DNA of 64,000 nt from Bacillus sp. ISL-41. Lineage in GTDB: Bacteria > Bacillota > Bacilli > Bacillales > Cytobacillaceae. Location of the stretch: assembly GCF_018613235.1 (NCBI RefSeq), contig NZ_JAGGQP010000008.1, positions 103,652 through 167,651 on the forward strand. Direction: 5' to 3'. This document shows, one piece after another, positions 25,761 to 34,248 of this stretch (position 1 is its first letter; every line of letters starts with the position of its first letter). The position numbers and the translations under genes were made by a program. Under the pieces are notes generated by a model. It did no database searches, had not been told where the DNA came from, and saw only the letters and a program-made list of their open reading frames with translations.

Positions 25761-25819
25761 ATTAAAAGCAGTGTTTAATGTATGTTAAGCACAAAGGATA
25801 ACAAAATAATAAATAAAAT

Positions 25820-25845
25820 AAAAAACCTCCGGTCAGGAGGTTTTA
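25820..25845. terminator. Terminator of the LysM-NlpC/P60 gene
   Basis: AAAACCTCC, GGTCA, GGAGGTTTT; T run on the minus strand. Confidence 0.8.
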
Positions 25846-25881
25846 AAAGTCAAAGAGCTGGGTAAAGGTTTAAACAACTGA

Positions 25882-26898
25882 CTAAAATGTAGTTTTTGCC
25901 CCAAGGTATCGTGGCTTCCAGTAAGAGTTATTCATGTCACTGATTTCTACTCCTCTTGAAGAACCGGCATGAATAAATTTACCATCGCCTAGATAAATAC
26001 CTGCATGGGAGGGACCTGCCTTATATGTCTCAAAGAACACTAGGTCTCCTACACGTGGTGAAGAAACAGGTTTTGTAGCATCCCAAATGGACGCAACTGT
26101 TCTCGGGATTGAAATACCGACTTTGCTATATGCATAGTTTAAGTATCCTGAACAATCAAACCCTGCCGGCGTGCTTCCTGCCCAAACATAAGGGACACCA
26201 ATATACTTTTTGGATTCAGCAATTAATGAGTTCACTTTAGAGGTAGAACCATATGTTGCCATAACAGGAGTGCTTGCTGATGATACATTAGTAGCAACTG
26301 GTGTTGCAGCTGAACCCGATAGCTTCAATACCTGACCAGGGAAGATAAGATGCGACTTAAGATTATTGATAGACATCAATTGTGATAGCGATAAATTATG
26401 GCGAGCAGCAATCGTTGACAAATTGTCTCCGCTACGGACTGTATATGTGCTGGATGAGCTGGCTGGTGCTGTTGCTGCCGTTGTAGCTGCAGTCCCAGAT
26501 ACTTTTAATTTTTGTCCAGGATGAATCACATCGGATTTTAGCCCGTTCAATGATTTAAGTCCGCTAATGGACATTCCATATGATTTTGATATTCCCCATA
26601 ACGTATCGCCTGTCTTTACGACATAAGTAGTACCAGATGTGCTTACGGCAGTACTAGCATCAGTTGAATGACTGTGCGGCGCTAGAACTGATAGTTTTTG
26701 ATTTACATAGATGGTTGAGCTTGATAGATTATTCCACTTTTGAATATCATTTATAGCAACATTATATATATTTGAAAGTTTCCATAAAGAATCTCCAGAT
26801 TGAACTGTGTGTAATTTATCGTGAGCACTTGCAGAACCATTGAATGATGTAAATAAAATCCCGGCTGTTGCAGCCACCGTCAAAAGCTGTTTTTTCAT
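25882..26898 (-). CDS. Cell-wall D,L-endopeptidase: three LysM repeats plus NlpC/P60
   Basis: Secreted peptidoglycan hydrolase of LytE/CwlS type, 338 residues. Signal peptide 1-25 (cleaved near GSASAH), LysM repeats at about 30-73, 91-134 and 150-193 joined by Ser/Thr/Ala linkers, and an NlpC/P60 domain at 220-338 with the catalytic Cys in AGFDCSGYLNYAY and His in PSHAGIYLGDGKFIH. It would cut the D-Glu to diaminopimelate bond in the stem peptide. AAAGGAG precedes the ATG. The leader is long, but I could not identify a WalR box pair or c-di-AMP riboswitch in it. Confidence 0.93.
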   Translation of the reverse strand: MKKQLLTVAATAGILFTSFNGSASAHDKLHTVQSGDSLWKLSNIYNVAINDIQKWNNLSSSTIYVNQKLSVLAPHSHSTDASTAVSTSGTTYVVKTGDTLWGISKSYGMSISGLKSLNGLKSDVIHPGQKLKVSGTAATTAATAPASSSSTYTVRSGDNLSTIAARHNLSLSQLMSINNLKSHLIFPGQVLKLSGSAATPVATNVSSASTPVMATYGSTSKVNSLIAESKKYIGVPYVWAGSTPAGFDCSGYLNYAYSKVGISIPRTVASIWDATKPVSSPRVGDLVFFETYKAGPSHAGIYLGDGKFIHAGSSRGVEISDMNNSYWKPRYLGAKTTF

Positions 26899-27268
26899 GT
26901 TAGAGCAACTCCTTTGATTTCGATTACAAATTAATAGTAGAGTTTCCCAAACTAGTTTTGAATCTATAAATATTGGTTTACAAGGAATTGTTTTCCTCTG
27001 GTAAAAATATCGTTTTCATGACAAAAGTTCGCAAAATCCCAATTTTGAAGGGATTACAGGCTCTTTTTTCCTTTTAAGACCCCTTTTTGTTACACTATTG
27101 AAATATAAGCTTAATCTTGCTGTAATTTTAAGTGACTATGCCAGTTGACCCAGTTCATTGTCATAACAAGGTCAAAATGACCTAATAAGTTGAACAAATA
27201 TCGATTTTTCTTGATAGAAAATCAAAACAACCCCGCTGTCATGACAGCGGGGTTTACGTTTACATGTA
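26899..27268. other. Long leader/intergenic region of 370 bases
   Basis: A/T-rich. It holds a terminator at 27225-27256 and presumably the endopeptidase promoter. Possible single TGTAAT-like half sites are present, but no tandem WalR box. No gene seen. Confidence 0.45.
27225..27256 (-). terminator. Terminator of the 143-residue gene
   Basis: Minus strand AACCCCGCTGTC, AT, GACAGCGGGGTT, followed by a T-rich tract. Confidence 0.88.
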
Positions 27269-27700
27269 TTAAAGGTTGCGCTTGATTAATTGATTAGCTA
27301 AGTGATCCACCTGTTCGCTATTTCCTGTTTCTTTGGCAGCTGATGCAATTTGGTTGATCATTTGACTGCTCTCCGGATTTGTAGAGCTTGTTGAATGGAA
27401 ACCTGTAGTTTTGTTTGTCTTGTTCGTATCTAAACCAGACGTTATTTCTTTTGCAAATTCTGTTATCCCTGCAGCTACCGGCTTATTAAAAGCAGTACTT
27501 GGATTGGTATTCTGGAAAAGCTGCCTCATTCCATCTCCCATTCGATTTCGAAAAATAAAAGCTGCTGCTGCACTTGCTACAACTCCCATAATCGAAAACG
27601 TCATGGAGCGATTTCTTTTAGGTCTGTACCCGAACATTTTCATCATGTTTTGAGGTATATTTGATCTCATTAACGCAGAAATCCATGCAGATCTATTCAT
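27269..27700 (-). CDS. Hypothetical protein with one membrane helix
   Basis: 143 residues: a basic N-terminus, a helix at about 33-50 (MTFSIMGVVASAAAAFIF), and a polar Ser/Thr/Asn-rich C-terminal half without cysteines. Not recognised. A GGGG tract precedes the ATG. Monocistronic. Confidence 0.65.
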   Translation of the reverse strand: MNRSAWISALMRSNIPQNMMKMFGYRPKRNRSMTFSIMGVVASAAAAFIFRNRMGDGMRQLFQNTNPSTAFNKPVAAGITEFAKEITSGLDTNKTNKTTGFHSTSSTNPESSQMINQIASAAKETGNSEQVDHLANQLIKRNL

Positions 27701-27802
27701 CCGGCAGCACCCCTTTTTAAATTAGAGGAGTCATCTCCTCCATCAATTAGTATTTGATTTCTGCCGATCGATATACCGGAAAAAGATTACATAAGCAGCT
27801 GA

Positions 27803-28663
27803 TTATTCTTTCAAAAATGGCTTTATTTTTCGGATGGCTTTCTCCAATTTTTTGGCATTCTTATTGTACATTGCCTTAGTACTCGAAGACTCTGTCGCAA
27901 GAGCAAATAATTCAAGGTCTGCCTGGCATTTATTAAGCATAGCCAGCAATAATTTCCTCGGCTGAGGTGATGGAATTTGAATTTGGTCATCGTACGTATC
28001 AATGAATAACTTCCCATAAGAATCTACTTGGCCTAAAAAAACATTGTCTAGCGTCACTCCTAAATTAGCTAGCTCAATATCCAGCCATCCTTTGTTTTTA
28101 CCAGATGATGCTAATTGGTCATTCAAGACATTTCCATCCATTATGACAGTATATGTTTCTTTTTCAGGAGCTACCTGCATATCCAAGTCCTTTGGTGTTA
28201 GTGGTAGCAATTCTTTCTTTAGCAAAACACTTAAATCACCCTTTGGCTCCAGGACAGCAAACTCAACATCTGCAGTCTTAAAAACATTTTTCTGTCTTAA
28301 TAATGAATTCAATTCATCGATTGTATATTTTTCCTTCTTTAAATTCTCTTCCATCACTTTTCCATCTTTAATTATTACCGTTGCCTTTCCTTCAAATAAA
28401 TCTCTGAACTTCTTGCTTTTGATTCCGATGAGGTCATGCAAATATGTAAAGGATCCGAATATTACAATGGCCAATACCCCATGAAATAAATTCCCATCAA
28501 GACCCATTATTACTTCACCAGCAATACTTCCTATCGTGATACCCGAAACATATTCAAAGAAGGACAGCTCCGACAGTTGTTTCTTTCCGCCAATTTTCGT
28601 AATTGCAAACAAAGTCACTACAAACAAGACAGACGATATAATAATGTGCATCCATTCATTCAT
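27803..28663 (-). CDS. DUF421 membrane protein fused to a DUF1657-like tail (2Duf/YetF-like)
   Basis: 286 residues. Three membrane helices (1-85) carry the DUF421 signature KIGGKKQLSELSFFEYVSGI, then come a cytoplasmic alpha/beta region and a C-terminal 50 residues, NKCQADLELFALATESS and following, which align by eye with the DUF1657 proteins of the two upstream genes. This is the architecture of 2Duf from the spoVA-2mob operon, which stabilises the spore inner membrane and raises wet-heat resistance. AGAGGTG before the ATG at 28663 fixes the start. The sigma-G-type promoter upstream supports forespore expression. Confidence 0.87.
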   Translation of the reverse strand: MNEWMHIIISSVLFVVTLFAITKIGGKKQLSELSFFEYVSGITIGSIAGEVIMGLDGNLFHGVLAIVIFGSFTYLHDLIGIKSKKFRDLFEGKATVIIKDGKVMEENLKKEKYTIDELNSLLRQKNVFKTADVEFAVLEPKGDLSVLLKKELLPLTPKDLDMQVAPEKETYTVIMDGNVLNDQLASSGKNKGWLDIELANLGVTLDNVFLGQVDSYGKLFIDTYDDQIQIPSPQPRKLLLAMLNKCQADLELFALATESSSTKAMYNKNAKKLEKAIRKIKPFLKE

Positions 28664-28673
28664 TTTCTCACCT

Positions 28674-28877
28674 CTAGCTTTTATACTGTGGCTCTTCCAT
28701 TTCAAGCTGAGTTTTCCTGTTTTGCAGGTCCGTTTTTATTTCTCCTATGACCAGCATCGTTTCGTGAAAAACTTTGCTTGCCTCAGGAATATTGGTATTC
28801 AATGCCATAGAAGATAACTGTGCTTCGATTCCTTTAATCGTTGAAAGGACCTGGTTAACGTCTGATGCGATTGTCAT
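28674..28877 (-). CDS. DUF1657 small protein
   Basis: 67 residues, helical: MTIASDVNQVLSTIKGIEA at the N-terminus, ending EEPQYKS. It shares its length, its EEPQYK ending and its helix pattern with the next gene upstream. GGGGGG precedes the ATG. It starts 10 bp before the 2Duf-like gene and is probably co-transcribed with it. Function unknown; related small proteins accompany spoVA-2mob genes. Confidence 0.85.
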   Translation of the reverse strand: MTIASDVNQVLSTIKGIEAQLSSMALNTNIPEASKVFHETMLVIGEIKTDLQNRKTQLEMEEPQYKS

Positions 28878-28899
28878 TTGTTTCCCCCCTGTGTATATA

Positions 28900-28930
28900 G
28901 GAAAAGGGCGGGTTCCCCCTGCCCTCCTTC
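28900..28930 (-). terminator. Weak hairpin between the two DUF1657 genes
   Basis: Minus strand GGGCAGG, GGGAA, CCCGCCC, TTTT. It may attenuate transcription or stabilise a processed end within the operon. Confidence 0.45.
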
Positions 28931-28934
28931 AGTT

Positions 28935-29141
28935 TCACTGTTTATATTGTGGTTCTTCTTGTACAATTTCCTGCAGACGTGGTTGAATGCTATCTATAAC
29001 TGCCTGAGTTTGTTGGGCAGCTGTCTGATAAAGTTGCTTAGCTTGCTGATTATCTGTTCCAAGTGCAAACGTTTCTAAACTTGCCTGAGCACTTTTTAGA
29101 CCAGCAATTGTTTGTTTTACTTGCGCTCCAACTGTCATCAT
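28935..29141 (-). CDS. DUF1657 small protein, first gene of a sigma-G-type operon
   Basis: 68 residues beginning MMTVGAQVKQTIAGLKSAQ, with the characteristic ASLETFALGTDNQQAKQLY and ending EEPQYKQ. Two consecutive ATG codons follow AAGGGA; either could start. A paralogue of the next gene and of the tail of the 2Duf-like protein. About 35 bp after a good sigma-G promoter. Confidence 0.87.
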   Translation of the reverse strand: MMTVGAQVKQTIAGLKSAQASLETFALGTDNQQAKQLYQTAAQQTQAVIDSIQPRLQEIVQEEPQYKQ

Positions 29142-29176
29142 GGTCCCTTCTTTCTACAGAATTATTTGTACTGTTT

Positions 29177-29206
29177 TAGTATGACTAGGCTGAAAAGAAA
29201 TATGCC
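29177..29206 (-). promoter_or_regulatory. Sigma-G-type promoter
   Basis: Minus strand GGCATA (29201-29206), 17-bp spacer, CATACTA (29177-29183). The -10 is the full sigma-G consensus and the -35 is a close match, implying expression in the forespore. Confidence 0.75.
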
Positions 29207-29230
29207 AGGCTAAATAGTTATTTCAATGCA

Positions 29231-29262
29231 AAAAGCCACCAGCATGCTTTAAGCAAACCAAT
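29231..29262 (-). terminator. Terminator of the 156-residue gene
   Basis: Minus strand GCCATTGGTTTGC, TTAAA, GCATGCTGGTGGC with some G-U pairs, followed by TTTTT. Confidence 0.6.
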
Positions 29263-29268
29263 GGCAGG

Positions 29269-29739
29269 TTATTTTTTATCTTCGTTCACCATAATTCTTG
29301 TGTTATATAATACGTAGCCGTTTTCCCATCTTGCGCGGATTTCCAGTGCATAATCACCAGAAGCTACATTCGAATCCTCAAGGTTGATAGGGTATCCTTT
29401 TAACCCTTCATATGCGAGCTTTCCCGATTTCATTTCCCATAAGTAGCATTTCACAGAATCAGGTGATTGTTCAAATAAGAGTTTAATGTTATCACCAGAT
29501 TCAACAATGATCGGGTTAGATTCCCTTGCAAGGACAGCAGGATCGATATTATTATCTGCCGCAGAAGTCCGCCCCCATTTACTCAAGGAATATGTTACAG
29601 GCTTAATCTCAATAGTATGTTTTGCTACAACCACTTCTAAATCAGGAGGAACAGGTTTATAACGGCTATAAGTGCTCCAGCTGATTACACATAATAAAAA
29701 CAAGAAAGACAATATTAGCCACGGAACAGACTTCTTCAC
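29269..29739 (-). CDS. Membrane-anchored or exported protein, unknown
   Basis: 156 residues: N-terminal hydrophobic helix (about 5-22), then an outer domain that looks beta-rich, with YALEIRARWENGYVLYNTRIMV near the end as in small Ig-like domains. No lipobox. Not recognised. Monocistronic. Confidence 0.65.
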   Translation of the reverse strand: MKKSVPWLILSFLFLLCVISWSTYSRYKPVPPDLEVVVAKHTIEIKPVTYSLSKWGRTSAADNNIDPAVLARESNPIIVESGDNIKLLFEQSPDSVKCYLWEMKSGKLAYEGLKGYPINLEDSNVASGDYALEIRARWENGYVLYNTRIMVNEDKK

Positions 29740-29911
29740 CGCGATCCCCCATTTCCGGATTGCTTCCCATTAAATAGACGGGGAAATCAGCAAAAAAGTT
29801 TCAAATTTTCAGTTAACTTTTAATCAAAATCAATATTTTGCGTTTGGTAATTTTATACAATTTCTTATATACCTTATAAACTTTTTCCTGGTGTAATCCA
29901 TTTTCGATAGT

Positions 29912-29955
29912 ATGTAACATTCATTACATGCGTATAACATCTCTTATTTTATAAT
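29912..29955 (+). promoter_or_regulatory. Perfect palindrome ATGTAA-N6-TTACAT next to a TATAAT box
   Basis: The dyad occupies 29912-29929 and a -10-like TATAAT lies at 29950-29955, so the dyad covers the -35 region of the radical SAM gene. The TGTNA-N6-TNACA shape recalls CRP/FNR-family sites, but the owner is not known. Confidence 0.55.
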
Positions 29956-29988
29956 GAATAAATAATTGATAAAAAGTTGGTGATGAAT

Positions 29989-31152
29989 ATGCATGAAGTT
30001 CGATTTTCCCATCCTTCGGTTGGACATCCTGCTGTGATTGATTTTAATGAAAATCCTTATATCGTTATCTGGGAAGTGACAAGGGCCTGCCAGCTTAAAT
30101 GTCTGCATTGCAGGGCAGACGCCCAGAATAAACCGGACCCAAGGGAATTAACGCCTGAAGAAGGTATAAAATTGATCGACCAAATTTATGAAATGGGAAA
30201 TCCCATGCTCGTATTTACGGGTGGAGATTGTATGATGCGAGAGGATCTGTTTGACCTTGCTGATTATGCGATTAAAAAGGGTATGAGGGTCTCCATGACA
30301 CCAAGCGCCACAGATAATGTGACAAAAGAAAAAATGGAAAGGGCGAAGGAAGTAGGACTTTCAAGATGGGCTTTCAGCCTTGATGGTCCCACCCCTGAGA
30401 TCCATGACCATTTCCGCGGCACTCCTGGTTCGTTCGACCTTACAATCGAAAAAGTGAAATACCTGAATGATTTAAACATGCCTTTGCAGCTTAATACAGT
30501 TATCTCCCGCTACAATTACAACCATCTTGAACAAATGGCGGAATTAATGAAAGAACTCAAGGTAGTCATGTGGTACATTTTCTTGCTGGTGCCTACAGGC
30601 CGGGGGCAGGTAGATGCCTGCCTGACTCCAGCTGAACATGAAAAGGTGTTCAGGTGGCTTTATGAATTAAGCAAATCCGCACCATACGATATTAAAACTA
30701 CTGCGGCCCAGCATTACCGACGTGTAGTATTTCAACAAAAGGCGCGGGAAAACAGGGTTAATAAGGCAGATGGGATTCGGTATGAGGATACCTTGACTAA
30801 AGATATGGCCTCTATGACTGATGGCTTGAAGCGAGCACCAAAAGGGGTAAATGACGGAAACGGATTTTTATTTATTTCTCACACTGGTGATGTTATGCCA
30901 TCAGGACTGCTGCCGCTTTTTGGCGGGAATGTCCGTGAAAGGCCTTTGGCTGATATATATCGAAATTCCCCTATTTTCAAAGACTTGCGGAACCCTGACA
31001 AATATAAAGGCAAATGCGGTGTATGCGAATTCCGCTTTGTCTGCGGGGGTTCACGCTCCAGAACGTATGCAGTGACTGGAGACTATATGGACAGCGAACC
31101 ATTCTGTGTCCATATTCCAGAGGCAATGCGTAAAAAGGAAACAAAGGTTTAA
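29989..31152 (+). CDS. Radical SAM/SPASM protein (TIGR04053-like)
   Basis: 387 residues. The radical SAM domain (about 20-230) has the cluster motif CQLKCLHC in WEVTRACQLKC and the GGD of VFTGGDCM. The C-terminal SPASM-type region has Cys in CGVCEFRFVCGG and a final EPFC, for auxiliary Fe-S clusters. Relatives include AhbC/AhbD, NirJ and peptide-modifying enzymes. I place it in the TIGR04053 group from memory of the N-terminus; its reaction is not established. GGTGAT four nt before the ATG at 29989 favours that start over upstream ATG or TTG codons. A HesB-like gene follows. Confidence 0.83.
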   Translation: MHEVRFSHPSVGHPAVIDFNENPYIVIWEVTRACQLKCLHCRADAQNKPDPRELTPEEGIKLIDQIYEMGNPMLVFTGGDCMMREDLFDLADYAIKKGMRVSMTPSATDNVTKEKMERAKEVGLSRWAFSLDGPTPEIHDHFRGTPGSFDLTIEKVKYLNDLNMPLQLNTVISRYNYNHLEQMAELMKELKVVMWYIFLLVPTGRGQVDACLTPAEHEKVFRWLYELSKSAPYDIKTTAAQHYRRVVFQQKARENRVNKADGIRYEDTLTKDMASMTDGLKRAPKGVNDGNGFLFISHTGDVMPSGLLPLFGGNVRERPLADIYRNSPIFKDLRNPDKYKGKCGVCEFRFVCGGSRSRTYAVTGDYMDSEPFCVHIPEAMRKKETKV

Positions 31153-31157
31153 CATCA

Positions 31158-31192
31158 TCGGCTCCTTCTTAGGAGCTGTATTTATTTTTATC
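31158..31192 (+). terminator. Terminator after the radical SAM gene
   Basis: GGCTCCT, TCTT, AGGAGCT, then TATTTATTTTT. Confidence 0.6.
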
Positions 31193-31293
31193 ATCTTTGA
31201 CACTTTCATGACATCGCCAAAACTGTGACATAAAGCACGGCAGCCAAGACCTTTCAGGTTTTACAATAAAACTAACGAAAGGATGGTGCAAAG

Positions 31294-31590
31294 ATGACAA
31301 TCAAGATTGATCAAAACGCATACAAATGGTTTGAAAAAGAATTTGATACACCTAAACCGTTTCACATCCGCCTTTACCCTCAATATGCCGGGTTTGGCGA
31401 CAAGAACAAGGGCTATAGCCTGGCCTTCTCGCTTGAAGCTCCTGCCATTGCCGCCGAACAGCATGAGATTGACGGAATTACCTTTTATGTTGAAGCAAAT
31501 GATACATGGTTTTTTGATGAGACAGATGTTGAACTTAAGTACAGCGACACCGCTGGTGAATTATTCGCCAATTATATAGAACACAATTAA
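31294..31590 (+). CDS. HesB/IscA-like protein without cysteines (YneR type)
   Basis: 98 residues with the HesB-like beta fold: MTIKIDQNAYKWFEKEF, then FHIRLYPQYAGFG and GYSLAFSLEAP. The three cysteines of true A-type Fe-S carriers are absent, as in the Bacillus YneR/YqkB-like branch. The role is therefore uncertain. GGATGG precedes the ATG. Confidence 0.78.
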   Translation: MTIKIDQNAYKWFEKEFDTPKPFHIRLYPQYAGFGDKNKGYSLAFSLEAPAIAAEQHEIDGITFYVEANDTWFFDETDVELKYSDTAGELFANYIEHN

Positions 31591-31594
31591 ACTC

Positions 31595-31630
31595 AAATGA
31601 GTCCCTGTATTAACCTGGGACTCTTTTACA
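31595..31630. terminator. Terminator between convergent genes
   Basis: GAGTCCC, eleven-base loop, GGGACTC, TTTT. Confidence 0.75.
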
Positions 31631-33329
31631 TTTCTTTTGGAGCTTTGATCCCCAATATTCTAAGCCCTTCCTCGAGGACAATGCTGACAGCATGTACTAA
31701 CTGGAGCCGCGCATTCTTCTCCGCATCATTTCCAAGGATCCGCACTTCTCCGTAATATTTATTAAACGCCTGTGACAGATTGAGGACATATTTAGCAACA
31801 AGGGATGGATCATTTCTTTCAACCGCTTTCTTGATGGTATCCGGGAATATTTGCAGCTCAGTGATCACTGGCCATTCAGCAACAGCTGCCAGATTGGTGT
31901 CCTCATTCACAGATTCATCTTGAAATGCCACCTTTTTCAACAATGATTGTGCCCGGGTATTTGTATACTGAACATAAGGTCCTGTTTCGCCTTCTACTTT
32001 TAGCATCTCATCAAGGGAAAACTCAATATCATTCATGCGGAAATTCTTAAGATCATGAAAAACAACTGCACCGGTACCAATCATTTTGGCAACATCTATT
32101 TTATTGACCAAAGATGGATTTTTTTCTTCTATATTTCTTTCCGCCAACTGAATAGAATCTTTGAGAACATCTTCAAGCAAAACGACCTTGCCTTTTCTTG
32201 TGGACATTTTTTTGCCATCCTTTAACATCATCCCAAATGGAATATGAGTAATACCATCCGCCAATGGAAAACCCATTTTTTCAAGCACTGCTTTTATCTG
32301 TTTAAAGTGAAGGCTTTGTTCATTGCCAACCACATATATTGATTTCACAAAACTATACTCTTCGAATCTGTACATGGCCGCAGCTAAATCTCTTGTAGCA
32401 TACAAGGTGGCACCATCTGATTTTGTTATAAGACAAGGCGGAAGTTCTATGTCATCCAATTTGACTACTTGTGCCCCATCAGATTCATCAAGCAGTCCCT
32501 TTTCTCGCAGCATTTCCACGATTGGTTCCATCTTATCATTATAAAAAGCTTCACCAGCATATGAATCAAACTCTATTTCCAAAAGATTGTATATCTTCTT
32601 AAACTCCTTCAATGATTCATCCTTAAACCACTTCCAAAGTCTAAGTGCTTCAGGATCCCCATTTTCCAGACGTCTGAACCAGTCGCGGCCCTCTTGTTCA
32701 AGCTGAGGCTGACTTTCTGCGGCTTCATGAAATTTTATATACAGCGCAAGCAGCTCCTGAATCGGTTCAGCCTTCACTTTTTCCTCATTTCCCCAAAGCT
32801 TATATGCCGTGATTAGCTTGCCAAACTGAGTTCCCCAGTCACCTAGATGATTGATTTTTACTGTTCTGTAACCACATTTTTCATAAATAAGCGAAAGTGA
32901 ATTCCCTATAACGGTAGACCGCAGATGACCCATGGAAAATGGTTTAGCGATATTGGGCGAGGAAAGGTCAATTGTTATAGTCTGACTTTCACCAATATCA
33001 GAATCACCATAATGGTTCTTCTTTTGCTGAATTTCATTTAAAAGTTCTTTGGCGACTTTAGACTTATTTAAAAATGCATTTACATAGCCGCCAACCGCTT
33101 CAAACCGATCGAATGGTTCATCGACCCGGCTTTGCAAGCGTAAACTTAATTCTTTGGCAATTTCAAATGGTGGCTTCCTCATCGTTTTCGCCAATTGGAA
33201 ACATGGAAACGCTAAGTCTCCCTGCTGCAGAAATTTCGGTTTCTCAATTAACACCTCTATTTCATTAGAAGAAAGAAGGCCATCGATCCGAGCGGCAAGC
33301 AATTCTGAAAACAGTTTTACATAATTCAT
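31626..33329 (-). CDS. argS: Arginyl-tRNA synthetase, T-box-controlled copy
   Basis: Class I synthetase of 567 residues charging tRNA-Arg. N-terminal Arg-tRNA recognition domain (about 1-110), HIGH-like motif SPNIAKPFSMGHLRST, the KMSKS counterpart KKMSTRKGKVV, and a C-terminal anticodon-binding domain with EGETGPYVQYTNTRAQSLL at its start. GGGAGG precedes the ATG. A complete T-box leader lies just upstream. In the B. cereus group a second argS is regulated this way, so this may be the inducible paralogue; the window does not show whether another copy exists. Confidence 0.96.
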   Translation of the reverse strand: MNYVKLFSELLAARIDGLLSSNEIEVLIEKPKFLQQGDLAFPCFQLAKTMRKPPFEIAKELSLRLQSRVDEPFDRFEAVGGYVNAFLNKSKVAKELLNEIQQKKNHYGDSDIGESQTITIDLSSPNIAKPFSMGHLRSTVIGNSLSLIYEKCGYRTVKINHLGDWGTQFGKLITAYKLWGNEEKVKAEPIQELLALYIKFHEAAESQPQLEQEGRDWFRRLENGDPEALRLWKWFKDESLKEFKKIYNLLEIEFDSYAGEAFYNDKMEPIVEMLREKGLLDESDGAQVVKLDDIELPPCLITKSDGATLYATRDLAAAMYRFEEYSFVKSIYVVGNEQSLHFKQIKAVLEKMGFPLADGITHIPFGMMLKDGKKMSTRKGKVVLLEDVLKDSIQLAERNIEEKNPSLVNKIDVAKMIGTGAVVFHDLKNFRMNDIEFSLDEMLKVEGETGPYVQYTNTRAQSLLKKVAFQDESVNEDTNLAAVAEWPVITELQIFPDTIKKAVERNDPSLVAKYVLNLSQAFNKYYGEVRILGNDAEKNARLQLVHAVSIVLEEGLRILGIKAPKEM

Positions 33330-33344
33330 TAAAAAACCTCCCTA

Positions 33345-33580
33345 ATAAAAATAAAAAACTCCCGTCTCTTAAATAAGAGACGAGAGTTTATCCCGCGGTA
33401 CCACTCATATTGTTCCATAATAAAGAACCTGCTTTCGTTGATAACGGGTAAATCCCGGCCGGCCCTACTCGTTTTCAGGCAAGCATCTCAAAAGTGCGCT
33501 TCATCATTCATTTGCACCAGGCTTCCACCGTCCCTGGCTCGCTATAGCAAGTTTAGAATAATTACTCTCTTTTTCATCGA
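33345..33580 (-). promoter_or_regulatory. T-box riboswitch upstream of argS
   Basis: The minus strand contains the T-box bulge sequence TGGTACCGCGGG (33392-33403), a terminator stem with AAACTCTCGTCTCTT pairing across AAAT (33356-33390) and a T run, and an AGTA-type element near the 5' end. A CGC arginine codon at 33496-33498 followed by A is a candidate specifier. Uncharged tRNA-Arg would favour antitermination. Confidence 0.92.
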
Positions 33581-33625
33581 TTTGATATTTTTACCATTAT
33601 AAACAATCAATGAACCATTTTGCAA

Positions 33626-34102
33626 TCAATTTTTCACGACCATCAGCGAATTAAATTCTTGGATTGAACGCTTGTGTTCATCATACTTTTCAATATAGTT
33701 GCCGCCGGTATACTCTCCAATTACCTTGCGCCAAAAGTTCCTTGCCGGCTCATTTTTCTCAACCTGGGTAATACTCCAGTTCCCAGGGAATAGATCAAAA
33801 AGCTTGACGGCCGCATCCTTTCCAAATCCCTTCCGGTAGAATTTCCTCATGATAAAAAATTCAAGGATGACATTGGGGTCTCCACTTTCAACCATTGCAA
33901 AACCTGCAAGGTCCCCATCATGCATGATAAAAAAAGCATGTAAATCTGCTTCAGACCAATATGGTTGTAAATCAAATGGAGCAAAGCTGCCATTCACTTC
34001 AAGCTTGATATCCTGAAAGACGGTAAATTCGTAAATATAAAATTGGACTAAACTTTGAAGAATTTGTTCCTCTTCTTGTTTTACACGTACTAAATCAATC
34101 AC
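33626..34102 (-). CDS. GNAT-family N-acetyltransferase
   Basis: 158 residues of the GNAT fold. Central strand and acetyl-CoA loop: VILEFFIMRKFYRKGFGKDAA, where RKGFGKDAA matches the Q/RxxGxG/A motif. The C-terminus has EKNEPARNFWRKVIGEY, typical of motif B. Substrate unknown. Confidence 0.85.
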   Translation of the reverse strand: MIDLVRVKQEEEQILQSLVQFYIYEFTVFQDIKLEVNGSFAPFDLQPYWSEADLHAFFIMHDGDLAGFAMVESGDPNVILEFFIMRKFYRKGFGKDAAVKLFDLFPGNWSITQVEKNEPARNFWRKVIGEYTGGNYIEKYDEHKRSIQEFNSLMVVKN

Positions 34103-34248
34103 ATGGATTCCCCTTTTTTAAAAGTTATAAATAAGAATTCGTGCATTTAACCGGAAATCCTTTTTATCATTAGAAAAATTAATCTATAAATCACCCTGTA
34201 AATAAAGCAAAAATGAGCCCTCATCTTATTAGATAAGGACTCATTATA

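Noticed and set aside
26899..27268. c-di-AMP (ydaO) riboswitch ahead of the LysM-NlpC/P60 gene
   Set aside because: Such genes often carry one, but I could not find the conserved core or a terminator-antiterminator pair in the leader.
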